Source of the DNA: JABSSA01 sp039960995
GTDB taxonomy: Bacteria > Pseudomonadota > Alphaproteobacteria > Rhodobacterales > Rhodobacteraceae
DNA: 64,000 bases
Direction: 5' to 3'
Assembly: GCA_039960995.1 (NCBI GenBank)
Contig: JBDVKF010000064.1
Location: forward strand, 260,141 to 324,140
The position numbers and the translations under genes were made by a program. How positions within the stretch are numbered: the first letter of the stretch is position 1; every line of letters begins with the position of its first letter. The notes under the pieces were generated by a model, which was given only the letters and a program-made list of their open reading frames with translations, was not told the origin of the DNA and did not search any database. Positions 56,583 through 64,000 of this stretch are shown here, piece by piece.

Positions 56583-56676
56583 TTCAAATGAACCTAAGGC
56601 GGCGACCAGCATGGTCGCCGCTGATCGGGCTCTGGTCGCACATTTGGCCACCACGCCACCACTCACAATCTGATGG

Positions 56677-58716
56677 CTAGCTTGCTTCGCGCAAGACGTC
56701 CAAGAATGCAGCGCCAAATCGTTCAGCGCGCCGTTCACCCAACAAACGCTCCATGCTGCGTTCATCATTTGGCCGCATCTGAGCAACCTTTGCCAAAAGA
56801 GACGCCGAACAACTGAGTGGTTTGTCTGTCCCGTCATTTCCATGCGTGAGGTCAGCCTGAACAGATAACAACAGATCGTAAACAGACCCCGCAGGTTGAC
56901 CCGCCAACTTGCGACGCGCGGGATGCAAGGCTTCGGCTTCGCCTGCGACCACTTCCAAAAAGGTTGCACCATGGGTTTGCAGTTTCTTTGCACCCACGCC
57001 GCTTATGGCCGCCATCTCATCCAGATTCTGCGGGCGTCGTTCGGCCATTTCAATCAGCGATTTGTCGTTGAAAATAACATAGGCTGGCACGCGGGCCGCT
57101 TCTGCCAATGCGCGGCGTTTGGCTTTTAGCGCGGACAGCAGCGGCGCATCTTCTTCGGAGACCATGCTTTTGACCACAGGACGTGATTTCGCAGCGCTGA
57201 TCGCGTCTTTGCGCAGTTCAATCGTGTCCTGCCCCTTGAGGATCGGCAAAGCCTTGTCTGTCATCCGCAAAGCGCCGTGGCGTTCGGGGTCAGGTCGCAT
57301 CAGATCATGGCCCAGCATCTGCCGAAAGATCGCCTGCCATTGTGGGCGCGAATATTCCGTGCCTATGCCATATGTGGACAGTGTCGTGTGATTTCGCGCC
57401 CGTACTTTGTCGGTTTCATTGCCAAGCAATATGTCGATCAAATGCCCGGCACCAAACCATTCTTCGGTTCGCAAAGCGGCCGACAATGCCTTGCGCACGG
57501 CAGTGGTTCCATCAAACTTTTCAGCCGGACGGTCACACAAGTCACAACGCCCACAGGTGATTTCGGTTTCGCCGAAATATCCCAAAAGATTTTGACGGCG
57601 GCATTCCAAAGCCTCTGCCAAACCGAGCAAGGCATTTAGGCGCGCGTGATCCGCCATGCGGCGTTCTGGTGGGGCAAGGCCTTCGTCAATTTGCGAACGG
57701 CGCAATTTGATGTCTTCGGGCCCGTACAAAGTGAGAGTTTCCGCAGGGGCGCCATCACGTCCGGAGCGACCGATTTCCTGATAATAGGCTTCGATCGACT
57801 TTGGCAGATCGGCATGCGCGACCCAACGGATGTCGGGTTTATCGACCCCCATGCCAAAGGCGACGGTGGCGACGACGACTAATCCGTCTTCTTGCTGAAA
57901 CCGACGCTCTGCAATGCGTCGGTCATCGGCATCCATTCCACCATGGTAATGGATCGCCGGGTTCCCCGCGTCTCTGAGCGCCTTGGCCAATGTTTCTGTT
58001 TTGGACCGCGTGCCGCAGTAAACGATACCTGATTGACCGGGGCGGGCGGCTGCGAAATTCAGAATTTGATTGCGCGGCTTATCTTTGGCTTGAAAAGAAA
58101 GATGGATGTTTGGACGATCAAACCCGTGTAAGAAATTGGTAGGTTGCGCGCCATCGAACAGTTTTTCGACGATCTCAGCGCGCGTTTCTGCATCTGCAGT
58201 TGCGGTGAACGCGGCCAAAGGAACATCCAGCGCGCGACGTAATTCACCGATGCGCAAATAGTCGGGGCGAAAATCATGCCCCCATTGGCTGACACAATGC
58301 GCTTCGTCTACGGCGATCATGTTCACGCCGATCCGGCGCAACATGCCAAGCGATGACCCCGCAGCCAGGCGTTCGGGCGCAATATACAAAAGCTTCAGCG
58401 TTCCGGCTTCCAACGCATCCCAGACGGCGGTCGTTTCTTCTGGGGAATTGCCCGACGTCAAAGCGCCTGCAGACACGCCCGCAGCCTGAAGGGCGCGCAC
58501 CTGATCGCGCATCAACGCAATCAACGGGGAAATGACGACGGTTACACCGGGTCGCAGCAATGCGGGCAGTTGAAAACACAGCGATTTACCACCCCCTGTT
58601 GGCATGATTGCCAACACGGGGTCGCCGGCGGTCACCGCATCCACGATCTCTTTTTGGCCGGGACGAAAGCTCTCGAATCCAAAGACATCACGCAAAAGCG
58701 CCGTCGCGTCGGGCAT
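56677..58716 (-). CDS. recQ: ATP-dependent DNA helicase RecQ
   Basis: A 679-residue helicase with Walker A (IMPTGGGKSLCFQLP), the DEAH box with the aromatic loop (AVDEAHCVSQWGHDFRPDY), motif VI (YYQEIGRSGRDG), the zinc-binding Cys set (CRRQNLLGYFG, CGRCDLC), a winged helix, and a C-terminal HRDC domain (about 520-600). It unwinds DNA in recombination and repair. The length fits RecQ. It is a single gene. Confidence 0.97.
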   Translation of the reverse strand: MPDATALLRDVFGFESFRPGQKEIVDAVTAGDPVLAIMPTGGGKSLCFQLPALLRPGVTVVISPLIALMRDQVRALQAAGVSAGALTSGNSPEETTAVWDALEAGTLKLLYIAPERLAAGSSLGMLRRIGVNMIAVDEAHCVSQWGHDFRPDYLRIGELRRALDVPLAAFTATADAETRAEIVEKLFDGAQPTNFLHGFDRPNIHLSFQAKDKPRNQILNFAAARPGQSGIVYCGTRSKTETLAKALRDAGNPAIHYHGGMDADDRRIAERRFQQEDGLVVVATVAFGMGVDKPDIRWVAHADLPKSIEAYYQEIGRSGRDGAPAETLTLYGPEDIKLRRSQIDEGLAPPERRMADHARLNALLGLAEALECRRQNLLGYFGETEITCGRCDLCDRPAEKFDGTTAVRKALSAALRTEEWFGAGHLIDILLGNETDKVRARNHTTLSTYGIGTEYSRPQWQAIFRQMLGHDLMRPDPERHGALRMTDKALPILKGQDTIELRKDAISAAKSRPVVKSMVSEEDAPLLSALKAKRRALAEAARVPAYVIFNDKSLIEMAERRPQNLDEMAAISGVGAKKLQTHGATFLEVVAGEAEALHPARRKLAGQPAGSVYDLLLSVQADLTHGNDGTDKPLSCSASLLAKVAQMRPNDERSMERLLGERRAERFGAAFLDVLREAS

Positions 58717-58796
58717 AATCGGGACCTGTTTATTCTTGTTCGTCTGCTCGAGGCCGACGATCCCATACTCAGGTCAGGTAAACAAGGCTGAGCTGA

Positions 58797-59084
58797 TCAA
58801 ACCAGGCCAAATATCGACGGTAGGATAAACGACCGCAGCGCGATGACCGCGATAAAGGCGACCAATGGCGCAAGATCCAAGGGATGCGTGTCTGGCATGT
58901 AACGTCGAATGGGGCGGTAAATAGGTTCAAGCAGCTTGTTCAAACCCATCCAGATCTGTCCGACCATTTGCTGATGAACGTTGAGCACGTTGAACGAAAT
59001 GAGCCAGCTCATGATGATATGTATGATCATGATCATGTAAACGACGCCAAGGATCAGATCGAGCGTGCCATAGATGGCGAACAT
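58797..59084 (-). CDS. YggT family membrane protein
   Basis: A 95-residue protein with two membrane helices and the family loop VGQIWMGLNKLLEPIYRPIRR. ATG 59084 follows GAAGGAG. YggT proteins are linked to cell-division and osmotic phenotypes, without a defined activity. Confidence 0.9.
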   Translation of the reverse strand: MFAIYGTLDLILGVVYMIMIIHIIMSWLISFNVLNVHQQMVGQIWMGLNKLLEPIYRPIRRYMPDTHPLDLAPLVAFIAVIALRSFILPSIFGLV

Positions 59085-59238
59085 AGGGTGGACTCCTTCA
59101 AGTTCAGGCACTGAGGTAGGGCCTGAACGCGCGCATGGCAAGATCAAGTAATGCGACATGGTTGATAACTTCCTGAGCTTTCGCTTGCTTGCCCCAGAAA
59201 ACGCAGGTCTAATCATGAAAAACGGGCAGGGGATTAGG

Positions 59239-60609
59239 ATGGCAGAACCAAGTCTGCGCAAACGCATTTGGGGTTGGTTCTTTTTCGACTGGGCCAGCCA
59301 ACCGTTTCACACCGTATTGCTAACATTCATTTTTGGCCCGTTCTTTGTGTCAATTGCCGCGGATGCATTTGTCGCCGACGGGCAAGCCAGCGAGGCGGCA
59401 AAGGCCAGCGCACAATCCATGTGGTCGCTGACATTGACGGTAACGGGATTGATTATCGGATTTGGTGCGCCGTTGCTGGGATCGGTTGCGGATACATCTG
59501 GGCGCAGGATGCCATGGATATTGGCGTTTTCGGCGATGTATGTCGTCGGCGCAGGCGCATTGTGGTGGACGAACCCCGATGGCAGCAATCTGTCTTGGAT
59601 GATGATCGTCTTTGCCTTTGGGTTCATTGGTGCAGAATATGCGTTGATCTTTATTAACGCGCAGCTGCCCAGTTTGGCATCAGAGGACGAAGTCGGGCAG
59701 GTGTCGGGATCTGGCTTTGCATTTGGGTATGCGGGCGGGGTGTTGTCCCTGTTCCTGCTGCTTTTGCTGATTGTCGAGCAACCCAATGGCAAAACGCTGA
59801 TTGGTTGTGACCCGATGTTTGGCCTTTTGGATGCGGGTGGGCGCGAAGGTACGCGGTTTGCTGGTCCTTTCGTCGCCTTTTGGTTCGTCCTGTTTATGAT
59901 CCCATACTTCGCCTGGGTGCGTGAAGTGAGAGACCCAAACCCCGGCGCAACGATTGGCAAGGCTTTGGGCAACCTCTGGCAGTCCATTCGGAATTTGCGC
60001 CTGCACAAAAGCCTGTCGACTTATTTGGGATCGTCGATGTTGTACCGGGATGCTTTGAACGGCCTTTACAGCTTTGGCGGCACATTCGCAGTTTTGGTTA
60101 TGGATTTCTCAGTGGTCGAAGTTGGGGTGTTTGGCATCATCGCGGCGTCGGCGGCTGCAATTTTCAGTTACGTGGGCGGTCGCGCCGACAAACGCTTTGG
60201 GCCCAAGCCAGTGATCATCGTTACGATCTGGGTTTTGATAGGTGTTTGTGCGGTGTTGGTGAATTTGTCGCCTGAAAGCGTCTTTGGCGTCGCGATCGCG
60301 GAAGGGTCCGGAGTTCCGACACAGATCTTTTACCTATGCGGCTGTCTGATTGGCGGCATGGGTGGCATCCTGCAATCCGCCAGTCGATCCTTGATGGTGC
60401 GTCACAGCAATCCGAAATCGCCAACCGAAAGCTTTGGGCTATATGGTTTGTGTGGGCGTGCCACGTCATTCATCGCGCCCGCCCTGATCGGAATTGCAAC
60501 CGCCGTGACAGGCAGTGCACAATTGGGCGTTGCCCCGTTGATCTTACTGTTTCTTTTGGGGCTGGTTCTGTTACGATGGGTCAATCCGAAAGGTGAGGTC
60601 TTTGCATGA
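59239..60609 (+). CDS. MFS transporter, UMF1/Atg22-like
   Basis: A 456-residue membrane protein with about twelve helices. It starts KRIWGWFFFDWASQPFHTV, the typical N-terminus of the UMF1 group. The loop between helices 2 and 3 is GAPLLGSVADTSGRRMPW. ATG 59239 has AGGGG upstream; Met at 59215 is an alternative. It overlaps mepA by 4 bp. The substrate is unknown; amino-acid or peptide efflux is a possibility for this group. Confidence 0.87.
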   Translation: MAEPSLRKRIWGWFFFDWASQPFHTVLLTFIFGPFFVSIAADAFVADGQASEAAKASAQSMWSLTLTVTGLIIGFGAPLLGSVADTSGRRMPWILAFSAMYVVGAGALWWTNPDGSNLSWMMIVFAFGFIGAEYALIFINAQLPSLASEDEVGQVSGSGFAFGYAGGVLSLFLLLLLIVEQPNGKTLIGCDPMFGLLDAGGREGTRFAGPFVAFWFVLFMIPYFAWVREVRDPNPGATIGKALGNLWQSIRNLRLHKSLSTYLGSSMLYRDALNGLYSFGGTFAVLVMDFSVVEVGVFGIIAASAAAIFSYVGGRADKRFGPKPVIIVTIWVLIGVCAVLVNLSPESVFGVAIAEGSGVPTQIFYLCGCLIGGMGGILQSASRSLMVRHSNPKSPTESFGLYGLCGRATSFIAPALIGIATAVTGSAQLGVAPLILLFLLGLVLLRWVNPKGEVFA

Positions 60610-61535
60610 GATATCTTCGCAAATCAGCCACGTTGGTGACTTTGATCGTTGTCGCAGCTTGCGCAGGCGCGGACACCAACATTGATGGAACCGCGGTGAC
60701 AGAACCAGTGGCCCCTGTCGGAATAAGTCAATCAAAAGCCCCTGCAAAATTCGCTTTCGGTGCTGCAGCTGACGCATCTGCACAATCAGCATCGGCCCTT
60801 GGTAGTTATGCGAAAGGATGCATCTCCGGATCGCAAGAATTACCCGAAACAGGCCCGACTTGGCAGGCCATGCGGCTGGATCGTAATCGCAACTGGGGTC
60901 ATCCAGAGCTTGTTGATATGGTCAAAAACCTCAGCAAGAAAGCAGCACAGCAACCCGGATGGAACGGTCTTTATGTTGGCGATATGAGCCAGCCAAGAGG
61001 CGGGCCGATGTTGACTGGACACCGCAGTCACCAAATTGGCTTGGATGCGGATATCTGGATGTTGCCTGCCAAAAACCTGAACCTCAGTCGGGAAGAACGC
61101 GAAAGCCTGTCTTCGATTTCGACACGCCGGTCCAATGGGGCCTTTGTGAACAGCCAGTGGACACCCGCTCATCATGAAATTCTGAAAGCCGCGGCCCAAG
61201 ACAAACGTGTCGCGCGCATTTTTGTCTTTCCAGGGGCCAAGGTCCAAATGTGCAAAGATGAAAAGGGCAGCAAAGCTTGGTTGCGCAAAATTCGCCCATG
61301 GTGGGGGCACCATTATCATTTCCACGTTCGGCTGAATTGTCCAAAAGGCGAAAGCCGCTGCGTCAATCAAGCGGCTCCTCCGGCGGGGGATGGCTGTGCT
61401 GATGCGCAAAGATGGGTGAATGACATTCTGAACCCGCCGCCACCCAATCCAAACGCGCCCAAACCTAAACCTCGACGCGAACTGATTCTGGCGGACTTGC
61501 CCCCACAATGCTCTGGCGTTTTAGCCTCGCGCTGA
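60606..61535 (+). CDS. mepA: Penicillin-insensitive murein endopeptidase MepA
   Basis: A 309-residue LAS-type metallopeptidase. The N-terminal signal carries a lipobox-like VAAC at about residue 18. The zinc ligands are in GHRSHQIGLDADIW and HHYHFHVRL. A Pro-rich stretch lies near the C-terminus. It cleaves D-Ala-meso-DAP crosslinks in the periplasm. Its stop overlaps the next gene by 28 bp in another frame. Confidence 0.93.
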   Translation: MRYLRKSATLVTLIVVAACAGADTNIDGTAVTEPVAPVGISQSKAPAKFAFGAAADASAQSASALGSYAKGCISGSQELPETGPTWQAMRLDRNRNWGHPELVDMVKNLSKKAAQQPGWNGLYVGDMSQPRGGPMLTGHRSHQIGLDADIWMLPAKNLNLSREERESLSSISTRRSNGAFVNSQWTPAHHEILKAAAQDKRVARIFVFPGAKVQMCKDEKGSKAWLRKIRPWWGHHYHFHVRLNCPKGESRCVNQAAPPAGDGCADAQRWVNDILNPPPPNPNAPKPKPRRELILADLPPQCSGVLASR

Positions 61536-62326
61536 TCCTTTTCGCACAAACAGGTTTGGCGGCTGAGTTGATGTTACTCAGCCGAATGAACTTGCATGCA
61601 GCTGACCCCAAGTTTGGTGGTCTGTCCGCTATCGAAATTTCGAGCGATGGAGCAGAAGCGTTCCTTGTTTCCGATCGAGGTGCGCTGTTTCGTGCGGATA
61701 TTTCGCGACAGAGCGGAAAATTAACGAACATTTCCGTCGAGCGCTTACCGCAGTCCTTGCGCGGGTTTGACAGCGAAGGGTTGGCCATCGATGCAGATGG
61801 GCAATGGTTCGTGTCCCTAGAGGGGCGTTCCCAAGTGCGTGCCCTGCCGAAAAGGCGACTACCGCGCCATCCCGATTTCCGTCAGTTCCCCGGAAACGGA
61901 GGGTTAGAAGCCCTTGCTATTGACCGCGACGGCGCGTTGTGGACGCTGCCAGAAACTAGCGCTTTGCAACGTCATCCGATCCCGATCTATCGGTTCGCTG
62001 ACCGACGTTGGACAATACCACGAACGTTGCCACGCGATGGTCTGTTCTTGCCGGTTGGGGCAGATTTTGGGCCGGATGGAAAGCTGTACATTCTTGAACG
62101 TCATTTGAACGTTTTGGGGTTTCGCACTCGGGTACGTCGGATCACACCGGGCCAAACCACACCGCCCGAAACCCTGTTGAAAACGGCAGCGCTGACCCAT
62201 GGCAATCTTGAAGGCATTGCTGTGTGGCAGGACACACAGGGTCGCGTTCGTGTGACCATGGTGTCGGATAACAATTTCAAACCCTATCTGCGCAGCGAAA
62301 TGGTTGAATATGTCCTGCAGGAATAG
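61508..62326 (+). CDS. Esterase-like activity of phytase family protein
   Basis: A 272-residue secreted protein. It has a signal peptide (cleavage near GLAAE) and then a beta-propeller-like body (GGLSAIEISSDGAEAFLVSD, DSEGLAIDADGQWFVSLEG, GLEALAIDRDGALW), as in the phytase-like esterase family. It overlaps mepA by 28 bp. The enzymatic role is uncertain. Confidence 0.85.
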   Translation: MLWRFSLALILFAQTGLAAELMLLSRMNLHAADPKFGGLSAIEISSDGAEAFLVSDRGALFRADISRQSGKLTNISVERLPQSLRGFDSEGLAIDADGQWFVSLEGRSQVRALPKRRLPRHPDFRQFPGNGGLEALAIDRDGALWTLPETSALQRHPIPIYRFADRRWTIPRTLPRDGLFLPVGADFGPDGKLYILERHLNVLGFRTRVRRITPGQTTPPETLLKTAALTHGNLEGIAVWQDTQGRVRVTMVSDNNFKPYLRSEMVEYVLQE

Positions 62327-62419
62327 CTTGCCAGTCGCGATACCTGTCGATAAAGACGCGCTCTGCCCAGACTCCTCTGGGCCAAGTCCCCGCGACCTTG
62401 TTAAAACGGGAAAGAAAAA

Positions 62420-63040
62420 ATGACTCGCACACACATACCCGGCATTATTGCCATGGCCATCATCGTGTTGGCCTCAAACATCCTTGTTCAGTTCCTGCTT
62501 GGCAGTTGGCTGACATGGGGTGCTTTCACCTATCCATTCGCCTTCCTCGTCACGGATGTCATGAACCGTGTTTACGGCGCAAAAGCGGCCCGCAAGGTGG
62601 TTTTTGTAGGCTTCATCGTTGGTGTCTTCTGTTCGTTGATCGGGACACAGATCATTGGTGAATTCGGACCATTGGTTACCTTCCGCATCGCATTTGGATC
62701 CGGACTGGCTTTCTTGACAGCTCAGCTTGTGGATGTCGGTATTTTCTCGGCATTGCGTTCTGGCAAATGGTGGCGCGCACCTTTGGCGTCGACAATCGTG
62801 GGCAGCACGCTGGACACGGCGTTGTTCTTCACCATCGCGTTTTCGGGTGCCTTGATATTTCTTGAACCCGCAAATGACGTAAGTTGGGCGGGCGAAGTCT
62901 TCCCTTTGCTTGGGTTTGGTCCTGCCGCGCCTTTGTGGGTTTCTCTGGCGGTTGCGGATTGGGCGGTAAAACTCTCACTTGCCTTAATTGCACTCATTCC
63001 GTTTCGCGTTTTAACTGAAAAACGTGCATCAGTAGCCTAA
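62420..63040 (+). CDS. Queuosine precursor transporter (YhhQ/VUT family)
   Basis: A 206-residue membrane protein with about six helices, of the DUF165/VUT family. The TYPFAFLVTDVMNRVYGAKA block is diagnostic. E. coli YhhQ imports preQ0/preQ1 for tRNA queuosine. The 93 bp leader has a GCCCAGA/TCTGGGC hairpin (62365-62382) and an A-rich tail, but I could not match it to a preQ1 riboswitch. Confidence 0.9.
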   Translation: MTRTHIPGIIAMAIIVLASNILVQFLLGSWLTWGAFTYPFAFLVTDVMNRVYGAKAARKVVFVGFIVGVFCSLIGTQIIGEFGPLVTFRIAFGSGLAFLTAQLVDVGIFSALRSGKWWRAPLASTIVGSTLDTALFFTIAFSGALIFLEPANDVSWAGEVFPLLGFGPAAPLWVSLAVADWAVKLSLALIALIPFRVLTEKRASVA

Positions 63041-63109
63041 AGACTTGACAGAACGCCGTCACCGGACGCACCCTGAATTTGAGTTCAACAAATGAAAGGA
63101 GGTGATCCA

Positions 63110-63166
63110 GTGTCAAGAATGAGATTGGAGATAGGTGTCGGGACAACTGGAGAGGCGCGCCGGTAA
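63110..63166 (+). CDS. Predicted 18-residue leader peptide before arfB
   Basis: GTG at 63110 lies 7 bases after AAAGGAGG. The product would be VSRMRLEIGVGTTGEARR, ending at TAA 63164-63166. The stop codon lies in the 5' arm of a hairpin, so a terminating ribosome would melt it. An in-frame ATG at 63092 exists but lacks an RBS of its own. There is no homology evidence; support is from the RBS and position only. Confidence 0.5.
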   Translation: MSRMRLEIGVGTTGEARR

Positions 63167-63235
63167 GGCAAACCTTGGCGGCAATCGTCGCTCCAGTGGA
63201 TCGGTAGATCACCGACCCCCTCCGAGACATTCGAG

Positions 63236-63262
63236 GGTCGCCCTTGCGGGCGGCCCTTTTTC
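63236..63262 (+). terminator. Intrinsic terminator 17 bp before arfB
   Basis: GGTCGCCC, a TTGC loop, then GGGCGGCC (8 bp with one G-U), followed by CTTTTT. It lies between the leader and arfB, so arfB needs read-through or its own promoter. Confidence 0.85.
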
Positions 63263-63278
63263 GTGGCGATGTAGTGTT

Positions 63279-63701
63279 ATGGTTCGGATCAACGATCAAA
63301 TAGAAATTGCAGACTGGGAACTGACAGAAAGCTTTATGCGCGCGTCAGGCCCCGGTGGTCAAAACGTCAACAAGGTCGCAACAGCGGTCGAGTTGCGGTT
63401 TGAAGCGGAACGTTCGCCCAATATACCTGACGCGGCCAAGCCACGTCTCAAGCGTCTTGCCGGGCGGCGATGGACCACCGAAGGCGCGATTGTTCTGCAA
63501 TGCGACGAAACCCGCAGCCAAGCGCGCAACCGCGACATCGTGCGACAACGCCTCAAGGAATTGATCCTTAAGGCCTTGGAACGCCCAAAACGGCGCATCC
63601 CGACACGCCCCTCGCTAGGGGCAAAGAACCGGCGGATAAAAGCAAAGAAAGTCCGTTCAGATGTGAAATCCAAGCGGGGCAAGGTCGACCCGGATGGGTA
63701 A
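63279..63701 (+). CDS. arfB: Alternative ribosome-rescue factor ArfB (YaeJ)
   Basis: A 140-residue release-factor-like protein. The GGQ motif is in RASGPGGQNVNK (about residues 21-32), and the basic C-terminal tail (RIKAKKVRSDVKSKRGK) that enters the empty mRNA channel is present. ArfB hydrolyses peptidyl-tRNA on ribosomes stalled at mRNA ends. No RBS is visible before ATG 63279, and the frame is open upstream to GTG 63135, which reads through the terminator hairpin. Its 3' end overlaps the following EamA frame by 8 bp. Confidence 0.93.
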   Translation: MVRINDQIEIADWELTESFMRASGPGGQNVNKVATAVELRFEAERSPNIPDAAKPRLKRLAGRRWTTEGAIVLQCDETRSQARNRDIVRQRLKELILKALERPKRRIPTRPSLGAKNRRIKAKKVRSDVKSKRGKVDPDG

Positions 63702-64000
63702 GGACAACGTGTGGCTGGCCATTGCGCTTAGCCTTCTGGCGTTGACGTTATTTGATGCGATGGGGTTGGTGATCAAACTGTTATCGCCGCGCTATACTTC
63801 GGCAGAACTGACCGCATGGCGCAATTTGTTTGGTTTGATTCCATCACTATTGGCGCTTTGGTTCTTCTATGGTTGCCGCCCGTAGTGCAAGAACTCTTTG
63901 CCTTGATGTGCGCGTGATCGAGTGCGGTCTTCTATATGGCCTTAATGTGCGGCCCTTAGAGACGCCGCTGGCCGGTATGGTGATCAGCGGATCGGGCCCA
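63694..64000 (+). pseudogene. EamA/DMT transporter, probably frameshifted, cut by window end
   Basis: The first frame gives LAIALSLLALTLFDAMGLV and SAELTAWRNLFGLIPSLLAL, typical of the start of a DMT transporter, but stops at 63885 after about 63 residues. From about 63871 the second frame is open to the window end and continues with LETPLAGMVISGSGP, as expected of the next helix. This points to a frameshift near 63870-63890. A sequencing error is an alternative. Confidence 0.55.

Larger units (their letters stand above)
63045..63262 (+). ncRNA. Structured leader or small RNA upstream of arfB with 16S-complementary SD
   Basis: TTGACA (63045-63050) is a good -35, but no clear -10 is seen. GAAAGGAGGTGATCCAG (63094-63110) is complementary to 17 nt of the canonical 16S rRNA 3' tail, far more than a normal ribosome-binding site. 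An 18-codon ORF follows, then a hairpin (63159-63182), a short stem TCGGT/ACCGA (63201-63215) and an intrinsic terminator. GATCACC (63207-63213) can pair with GGTGATC inside the SD. The whole could be an attenuator for arfB or an independent small RNA of about 200 nt. Confidence 0.6.

Noticed and set aside
56599..56621. Hairpin GCGGCGACC/GGTCGCCGC after the binding-protein gene as a terminator
   Set aside because: A good 9 bp stem, but no T-run on either side, so intrinsic termination is not supported.
62327..62419. preQ1 riboswitch before the YhhQ transporter
   Set aside because: There is a hairpin and an A-rich tail, but I cannot find the conserved preQ1 core; the hairpin is only noted.
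63094..63110. Fragment of a reversed 16S rRNA gene
   Set aside because: The match stops after 17 bases on both sides and sits at ribosome-binding-site distance from a GTG; an rRNA remnant would extend further.

Overview
The window is a 64 kb chromosomal segment from an alphaproteobacterium of the Rhodobacterales (Roseobacter group). The evidence is gene content: a tauR-xsc-pta-soeABC sulfonate cluster, a RpoE/ChrR singlet-oxygen sigma/anti-sigma pair with its divergent flavoprotein operon, a MoxR-DUF58-DUF4159 operon, DUF2794 and DUF1285 proteins, TRAP transporters and a Hint-domain protein. Coding density is high and many neighbours overlap by 4 bp (ATGA or GTGA). I saw no rRNA, tRNA, insertion sequence, prophage, CRISPR array or replication origin, and no gene-free stretch longer than 300 bases.

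Layout. 1-17.7 kb is mostly housekeeping: an M17 aminopeptidase (cut by the window start), NlpC/P60 peptidase, fadH-type reductase, rppH, an nth-adenosine kinase-GNAT operon, a degenerate Hint protein, an Ada-like methyltransferase, an OmpA lipoprotein, a divergent split-MnmC pair, a lytic transglycosylase and dapA. 17.7-26.5 kb is the sulfonate module on the minus strand. TauR (MocR type) precedes xsc, pta and soeABC, and direct repeats of a CTGGACT-like box at exact 22 bp spacing lie upstream of both tauR and xsc. Together these enzymes would turn sulfoacetaldehyde into acetyl-CoA and oxidise the released sulfite to sulfate. 26.7-32.7 kb is the sigma-E/ChrR locus: rpoE-chrR rightward and a five-gene operon leftward (FAD oxidoreductase, DUF1365, MFS, DUF3833, SDR), with sigma-E-like promoters facing both ways.

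32.8-44.7 kb holds hydroxypyruvate isomerase, a DUF1285 gene, the four-gene MoxR operon, a large soluble hybrid histidine kinase with a (CCTGAG)n-encoded Pro-Glu tract, and yaaA. 44.9-56.6 kb is an accessory catabolic region whose substrate I cannot name: a luciferase-like monooxygenase, a flavin reductase, a beta-keto acid cleavage enzyme, a TRAP transporter, a short second LLM protein, an alpha/beta hydrolase, a glutathione transferase, LysR and TetR regulators, a peroxiredoxin-like protein and an orphan periplasmic binding protein. 56.7-64 kb contains recQ, a YggT protein, an MFS-mepA-esterase-like run, a YhhQ transporter, arfB, and a probably frameshifted EamA transporter cut by the window end.

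The most unusual signal is the 240 bp leader of arfB (63,045-63,279). It carries a 17-nt match to the complement of the canonical 16S rRNA 3' tail, an 18-codon leader ORF whose stop codon lies in a hairpin, an internal sequence that can pair with the ribosome-binding site, competing stems and a strong intrinsic terminator 17 bp before arfB, which itself has no visible ribosome-binding site. This looks like a ribosome-sensing attenuator or a small RNA upstream of a ribosome-rescue gene.
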